DNA from: CAIWKO01 sp964469155
GTDB taxonomy: Bacteria; Bacteroidota; Bacteroidia; Bacteroidales; CAIWKO01
Length of the DNA: 25,464 nt
Reading direction: 5' to 3'
Assembly (NCBI GenBank): GCA_964469155.1
Contig: CAYXXU010000065.1
Coordinates: 1 to 25,464, forward strand
Shown here: piece by piece, positions 22,342 through 25,464 of the stretch
Position numbering within the stretch: the first letter of the stretch is position 1
Layout of the letters: every line of letters begins with the position of its first letter
Translations under genes and position numbers: made by a program
Notes under the pieces: model-generated
The model's input: only the letters and a program-made list of their open reading frames with translations
What the model was told of the DNA's origin: nothing
Database searches by the model: none

Positions 22342-22707
22342 TTAGTTTACGAAAACCGTTTTATAGGTTGTCTCGCCGGGTTTTAAACGGACAACGCTTT
22401 TGCCGAAAAGAGAATCGTTGGTGCCGGCAATTTTTATCGAAGCATACACGTCGAGTATGCCCTCGTATTTAAAAGCATGAGAGTACATTCCGCTGGCATC
22501 GGATTTGCCCTCAACCCTGACATCGGGATAGTCGGGAGCAATTATAACCCGGGCAAACGCAACCGTTTGCATGGTGTCGTTCAGTTTTTTTACGGTAATA
22601 ACGGCGGTACAGTCAGTGCTTTCTTTTTTACAACTTACTGTAACAACAAAGGCACAGAATATAACCACACTAATTGCTATCAGATTTTTGAGGGAAAATA
22701 TTTTCAT
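22342..22707 (-). CDS. Small putative lipoprotein
   Basis: This 121-residue protein begins with a lipoprotein signal peptide (MKIFSLKNLIAISVVIFCAF, then VVTVSCKK) with the modified cysteine at C26. It would be anchored to the membrane by LspA processing; the next residues KKES carry no Asp retention signal. The mature part (about 30-121) looks like one Ig/CNA-B-like beta sandwich: TAVITVKKLNDT, VAFARVIIAP, KSDASGMYSHAFKYEGILDV, then GTNDSLFGKSVVRLKPGETT. Such domains act as carboxypeptidase-regulatory-like binding modules. No partner is visible. The frame extends 15 codons further upstream, but the shorter start gives the clean signal peptide. Confidence 0.75.
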   Translation of the reverse strand: MKIFSLKNLIAISVVIFCAFVVTVSCKKESTDCTAVITVKKLNDTMQTVAFARVIIAPDYPDVRVEGKSDASGMYSHAFKYEGILDVYASIKIAGTNDSLFGKSVVRLKPGETTYKTVFVN

Positions 22708-22724
22708 GGTAACGAATAATTTTA

Positions 22725-22732
22725 TAGCTTTG
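22725..22732 (+). promoter_or_regulatory. Possible -7 element before the cyclophilin gene
   Basis: TAGCTTTG matches TAnnTTTG, 73 bases before the cyclophilin start. It would give a rather long leader, and no -33 element is clear, so this is tentative. Confidence 0.3.
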
Positions 22733-22805
22733 TACAATGAATTAATACGCAAATTAAACCATTTTGTTCTAAAACCGTAGCAAATATATTAAAAAATAAA
22801 TACTC

Positions 22806-23444
22806 ATGAAAAAAATTCTCACTTCTTTACTGATTTTAATCATTTTTTGTGGTGTTACTTTCGGGCAAACCAGCGCCCAAACCGAACCTATCTTTTTGAT
22901 TAAGACATCTTTTGGCAATATTAAGGTGAAACTTTATAACGAAACCCCTCAGCACCGCGATAATTTTATAAAACTGGTGAAAGAAGGATTTTATAACGGT
23001 TCGATATTCCACCGCGTGATCAATCAGTTTATGATACAGGGTGGCGGGGCTAAAAACGGCACCGAAGATGTTGGCTATACCATTCCTGCCGAATTTAATG
23101 CCAAATTCATTCATAAAAAAGGCGCCCTGGCTGCTGCCCGTATGCCCGACCAGGTGAATCCCGGCAAAGCATCATCGGGATCGCAGTTCTACATTGTTCA
23201 GGGTAAGAAATACGGAGATCCGGAACTGGATGCGATGGAAATGCGCCTCAACCGGAAATTTACCCCAGAGGAACGCAAAACCTATAAAACCATAGGCGGA
23301 ACCCCCCACCTGGATGGCGCTTATACCATTTTCGGAGAGGTGATAGAAGGCATGGATGTGATAGACAAGATTGCTGCCGCGAAAACCGCTGCCGGCGACA
23401 AGCCCATCGAAGATATCAAAATGACCATTGAAGAAGTAAAATAA
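22806..23444 (+). CDS. Secreted cyclophilin-type peptidyl-prolyl isomerase
   Basis: This 212-residue protein has a signal peptide (MKKILTSLLILIIFCGVTFG) and a cyclophilin domain. Such enzymes catalyse cis-trans isomerisation of prolyl bonds, here helping periplasmic protein folding. Key motifs are FHRVINQFMIQGG with the catalytic Arg at 70, PAEFNAKFIHKKGALAAAR, SSGSQFYIVQG (123-133), and the final IFGEVIEGMDVIDKI. There is an insertion at about 134-165 (KKYGDPELDAMEMRLNRKF and on), common in Bacteroidota versions. The Phe before Cys15 makes a lipobox unlikely. A strong terminator follows the gene, so it is probably a single unit. Confidence 0.93.
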   Translation: MKKILTSLLILIIFCGVTFGQTSAQTEPIFLIKTSFGNIKVKLYNETPQHRDNFIKLVKEGFYNGSIFHRVINQFMIQGGGAKNGTEDVGYTIPAEFNAKFIHKKGALAAARMPDQVNPGKASSGSQFYIVQGKKYGDPELDAMEMRLNRKFTPEERKTYKTIGGTPHLDGAYTIFGEVIEGMDVIDKIAAAKTAAGDKPIEDIKMTIEEVK

Positions 23445-23463
23445 TCAGAGTACAAATTTTATG

Positions 23464-23503
23464 AGGTTGCATGAAACTTCGACATTTCGTGCAACCTTTT
23501 TTT
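23464..23503 (+). terminator. Rho-independent terminator after the cyclophilin gene
   Basis: A 13-base stem (AGGTTGCATGAAA with TTTCGTGCAACCT, one G-U pair) is followed by seven T residues. It separates the cyclophilin gene from pheS, which begins 11 bases later. Confidence 0.85.
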
Positions 23504-23513
23504 ATTAGTAAAA

Positions 23514-24536
23514 ATGCAAACAAAAATAGCCCAGTATCTTTCGGAAGTTGAATCGTACAGTGCCAACAACGCTGACGAACTGGAACAGTTCCGCTTACAG
23601 TTTATCAGTAAAAACGGACTCCTGAACCAGTTGTTCGAAGAGTTTAAAACCCTGCCCGGCGATCAGAAAAAGGTGTGCGGACAGTTGCTGAACAATCTGA
23701 AGAATGCCGTGAACGATAAGTTCAATGCCGCGAAGGAAGCCCTTGAAAAAAGCAAGGTACAAACCAAAGAACATAAGGATCTGAGCCTTCAGGCAAACTA
23801 TGGACGCTATGGCGCCCGCCATCCCATGTCAATTGTGCGCAACGAAATCATTCAGATATTTTCGCGCATAGGTTTCACCGTGGCCGAGGGGCCCGAAATT
23901 GAAGACGACTGGCATATTTTCACCGCCCTGAACTTTCAGCCCGATCATCCCGCACGCGATATGCAGGACACTTTCTTTATTGAACAAAATCCCGATATCG
24001 CCCTGCGCACCCACACTTCGTCGGTGCAGGTGCGGCTGATGCAGAGCCAAAAACCGCCTTTGCGCGCCATTATGCCCGGAAGGGTGTATCGCAACGAGGC
24101 CATTTCGGCCCGCGCCCATTGCTTTTTCCACCAGGTGGAAGGACTGTATATCGATAAGGATGTTTCGTTCGCCGACCTGAAACAGGTGTTGCTGTATTTT
24201 GCCAAAGAGATGTTCGGCAATGATACCAACATACGCCTGCGCCCTTCGTACTTCCCCTTTACCGAGCCTTCGGCCGAGATGGATATCTCGTGCACCATTT
24301 GCAAGGGAGCCGGCTGCGCTATGTGCAAAAAGACCGGATGGGTCGAAATCCTGGGGTGCGGCATGGTCGATCCGAATGTGCTGGAAAATTGCGGCATAGA
24401 CAGTAGTATATATTCGGGCTATGCTTTCGGCATGGGCATAGAGCGCATCACCAACCTCAGGTATTCGGTGAAAGACCTGCGGCTGTTTTCGGAAAACGAT
24501 ATTCGTTTTTTGAAACAGTTTGAGAATGCGATTTAA
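23514..24536 (+). CDS. pheS: Phenylalanyl-tRNA synthetase alpha chain PheS
   Basis: This is the catalytic alpha subunit of the alpha2-beta2 class II enzyme that charges tRNA-Phe. It has 340 residues, with an N-terminal coiled coil (1-90). Class II motifs are visible: GFTVAEGPEIEDDWHIF (120-136), THTSSVQVRLM, the motif 2 loop GRVYRNEAISARAHCFFHQVEG (189-210) and motif 3 SGYAFGMGIERI (301-312), where A304 corresponds to the alanine of E. coli PheS that governs substrate size. A CxxC-x4-CxxC cluster (C260, C263, C268, C271, in ISCTICKGAGCAMCKKTG) is a likely zinc site found in many Bacteroidota and other PheS. The pheT gene is not adjacent. The start follows the terminator at 23464-23503, so its promoter must lie within or just before it. 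Confidence 0.96.
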   Translation: MQTKIAQYLSEVESYSANNADELEQFRLQFISKNGLLNQLFEEFKTLPGDQKKVCGQLLNNLKNAVNDKFNAAKEALEKSKVQTKEHKDLSLQANYGRYGARHPMSIVRNEIIQIFSRIGFTVAEGPEIEDDWHIFTALNFQPDHPARDMQDTFFIEQNPDIALRTHTSSVQVRLMQSQKPPLRAIMPGRVYRNEAISARAHCFFHQVEGLYIDKDVSFADLKQVLLYFAKEMFGNDTNIRLRPSYFPFTEPSAEMDISCTICKGAGCAMCKKTGWVEILGCGMVDPNVLENCGIDSSIYSGYAFGMGIERITNLRYSVKDLRLFSENDIRFLKQFENAI

Positions 24537-24552
24537 AAAGCCACTGGCCACA

Positions 24553-24630
24553 AGCCATTAGCCAAAAGAAACCGGCAGTCGCCAATCGGCAGTCAGCAAT
24601 TTGGGGATTGAGGATTGCAGATTGCACAAC
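24553..24630 (+). repeat. Intergenic repeat, copy 1
   Basis: The first 34 bases (24553-24586) are identical to 25325-25358. They are followed by a 14-base word and a near copy (CGGCAGTCGCCAAT, CGGCAGTCAGCAAT at 24573-24600) and GATTGAGGATTGCAGATTGC. It lies between pheS and the antitoxin gene. Confidence 0.75.
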
Positions 24631-24661
24631 TTGTTTTTAACCTCATTTTGTTTTAATTTTG
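24631..24661 (+). promoter_or_regulatory. Promoter of the right-end toxin-antitoxin pair
   Basis: TTG at 24631-24633, then 20 bases, then TAATTTTG at 24654-24661 match the Bacteroidota -33/-7 consensus. The antitoxin start follows at 24693. Confidence 0.65.
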
Positions 24662-24692
24662 CCATTGCAAATTATCATTAAATGTTTTCACA

Positions 24693-24932
24693 ATGAATAT
24701 TCAAGCCGAACGAAACCACATTATTGAGCAATTGAACCAGGTGAATGATATCAATATTCTTAAAGCCATCAAAAATCTGCTTGCTTTTGCTTCAACCAAA
24801 GAAAAGGTTTTTGATCTGATTGTTTCTGAAGAACAAAAAGAAATGGTGCGACAACGTGTGAAAGAATATGAGGCCAGTCCCGAAAATGTGCTTACGTGGA
24901 ACGATATTGAAGCAAAATTAAAGCACAAATAA
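24693..24932 (+). CDS. Antitoxin of a ParDE/RelBE-type pair
   Basis: This 79-residue protein is almost wholly helical: an N-terminal part (1-45, NIQAERNHIIEQLNQVNDIN, LKAIKNLLAFAS) likely for dimerisation and DNA binding, and a C-terminal acidic/basic tail (RQRVKEYEASPENVLTWNDI) likely to wrap the toxin. It belongs to the common Bacteroidota antitoxin type paired with RelE/ParE-fold toxins. Its stop overlaps the toxin start by one base (TAATG). It would autoregulate the promoter at 24631-24661. Unlike the left-end pair, both partners are intact. Confidence 0.85.
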   Translation: MNIQAERNHIIEQLNQVNDINILKAIKNLLAFASTKEKVFDLIVSEEQKEMVRQRVKEYEASPENVLTWNDIEAKLKHK

Positions 24933-25234
24933 TGGCTTACCGCATTGTTTTCTTACCTCAGGTTTATGATGACTTGCAGGAGGCAGTCGATTGGTATAAT
25001 GATAAACAATCGGGTTTGGGAAAAAGATTTATTTCTGCGGTTAAGCGCAATTATTCCCTATTAAAGAAAGATCCCTTTTGTATTGCTGTTAAATTTGATG
25101 AAATTCGTTGCATGCCAGTTTCCGGCTTCCCGTATACGATACATTACCGCATAGAAAAAGATGCCGCAACTGTTGTGGTTTTTGCTGTTTATCATACTTC
25201 GCGTAATCCGGAGATTTGGAAAAGCAGAAAGTGA
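24932..25234 (+). CDS. RelE/ParE-fold toxin
   Basis: This 100-residue protein has the ParE/RelE superfamily pattern: YRIVFLPQVYDDLQEAVDWY (about 3-22), a basic helix (GLGKRFISAVKRNYSLLKKD), RCMPVSGFPYTIHYRI and the last strand VVVFAVYHTSRNPEIWKSRK. The closing FAVYHTSRNPEIW is typical of ParE-like toxins that target gyrase or of RelE-like mRNA interferases; the two cannot be separated from sequence alone. The start overlaps the antitoxin stop, as usual for the module. It appears intact. Confidence 0.87.
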   Translation: MAYRIVFLPQVYDDLQEAVDWYNDKQSGLGKRFISAVKRNYSLLKKDPFCIAVKFDEIRCMPVSGFPYTIHYRIEKDAATVVVFAVYHTSRNPEIWKSRK

Positions 25235-25252
25235 TTCATGGGGAGGGATTTA

Positions 25253-25302
25253 ACCACTGAGGGCGCGGAGGGTTTGCACAGAGGGACATAGAGGAAAGTT
25301 TT
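25253..25302 (+). repeat. Low-complexity CACTGAGG/CAGAGGG intergenic repeat
   Basis: The stretch reads ACTGAGGGCGCGGAGGGTTT, then GCACAGAGGGACATAGAGGAAA. This purine-rich pattern of repeated GAGG/CAGAGG words occurs between genes in many bacterial genomes. It directly precedes the second copy of the right-end repeat and has no visible coding potential. Confidence 0.45.
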
Positions 25303-25380
25303 TAGCCACAAGCCAATAGCCATTAGCCATTAGCCAAAAGAAACCGGCAGTCGCCAATTTGCAGATTGCGGATTGAGGAC
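25303..25380 (+). repeat. Intergenic repeat, copy 2, with 7-base tandem units
   Basis: It shares 34 identical bases (25325-25358) with copy 1 at 24553-24586. In front is a tandem run AGCCAAT, AGCCATT, AGCCATT, AGCC (25311-25335), where copy 1 has one unit, so slippage has changed the unit number. The tail GCAGATTGCGGATTGAGGA is a rearranged version of the copy 1 tail. Confidence 0.75.
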
Positions 25381-25393
25381 TTTTTTACACCCG

Positions 25394-25464
25394 CTACACT
25401 TCAATATCTATCGAAATGCTGCCTTCGTCGGTGCCTTTGTTGGCTATGTAAAAATAGCGGTTGC
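25394..25464 (-). CDS. Partial leftward CDS, C-terminus only
   Basis: Reading leftward from the window edge, one frame gives 22 codons (NRYFYIANKGTDEGSISIDI, then EV) ended by TAG at 25396-25394. The alternation of polar and aliphatic residues suggests the last beta strands of a larger protein. The other two frames have stops. No family can be named from this tail. Confidence 0.5.
   Translation of the reverse strand, partial: NRYFYIANKGTDEGSISIDIEV

Noticed and set aside
1..25464. tRNA, rRNA, CRISPR arrays or a complete insertion sequence
   Set aside because: No cloverleaf-like segment, regularly spaced repeat array, transposase frame or terminal inverted repeat pair was seen by reading; a tool scan could still find a divergent case.

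Overview
The window comes from a member of the Bacteroidota. Four independent signs support this. The genes are preceded by the Bacteroidota -7 promoter element TAnnTTTG, several times with a TTTG/TTG -33 element 20 bases upstream, and rarely by a Shine-Dalgarno sequence. MurF is fused to alanine racemase. A secreted protein ends in a type IX secretion sorting domain. The lengths and styles of IleS, PheS and DksA also fit. The exact lineage cannot be told from the sequence; a T9SS-bearing, probably free-living or sediment-type Bacteroidetes is a reasonable inference. No rRNA, tRNA, CRISPR array or complete insertion sequence was seen.

Layout. Bases 1-2400 are an AT-rich accessory strip. It holds the edge of a leftward gene, a small four-helix membrane protein, a VapBC-type toxin-antitoxin remnant with an intact antitoxin and a PIN toxin broken by in-frame stops, and a two-gene cassette of a GNAT-like protein and a 55-residue basic partner. 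Degenerate intergenic repeats are interspersed. Bases 2419-6018 carry pdxA and the murF-alr fusion, probably one transcript. Bases 6009-9024 are leftward: a GT4-like glycosyltransferase behind purQ, an adenosine deaminase, and a 35-residue single-helix peptide with its own promoter and terminator. Bases 9367-11229 encode a T9SS-exported beta-propeller-like protein. Bases 11448-18278 are rightward housekeeping genes: gltX-tcdA, then ileS, a DksA-like regulator and lspA. Bases 18279-21680 are leftward: a tandem universal stress protein, a secreted M28 peptidase, and a conserved acidic-linker protein of unknown function. Bases 21759-24536 hold tdk, a small lipoprotein (leftward), a secreted cyclophilin and pheS. 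The right end (24537-25464) is again accessory: a ParDE/RelBE-type toxin-antitoxin pair between two copies of an intergenic repeat, then the last 22 codons of a leftward gene.

How the genes work together. Most of the window is basic metabolism: three aminoacyl-tRNA synthetases, a tRNA modification enzyme, PLP synthesis beside a PLP-dependent racemase, cell-wall precursor assembly, purine synthesis and nucleoside salvage, and lipoprotein maturation. The accessory ends share one pattern: each toxin-antitoxin locus sits between direct copies of a local intergenic repeat. The least explained items are the GNAT/55-residue cassette, the 35-residue membrane peptide with a paired operator-like repeat upstream, and a possible leader RNA or peptide ending in a perfect hairpin at 19386-19471. 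No clearly new multi-gene system is visible. These are the candidates worth testing.
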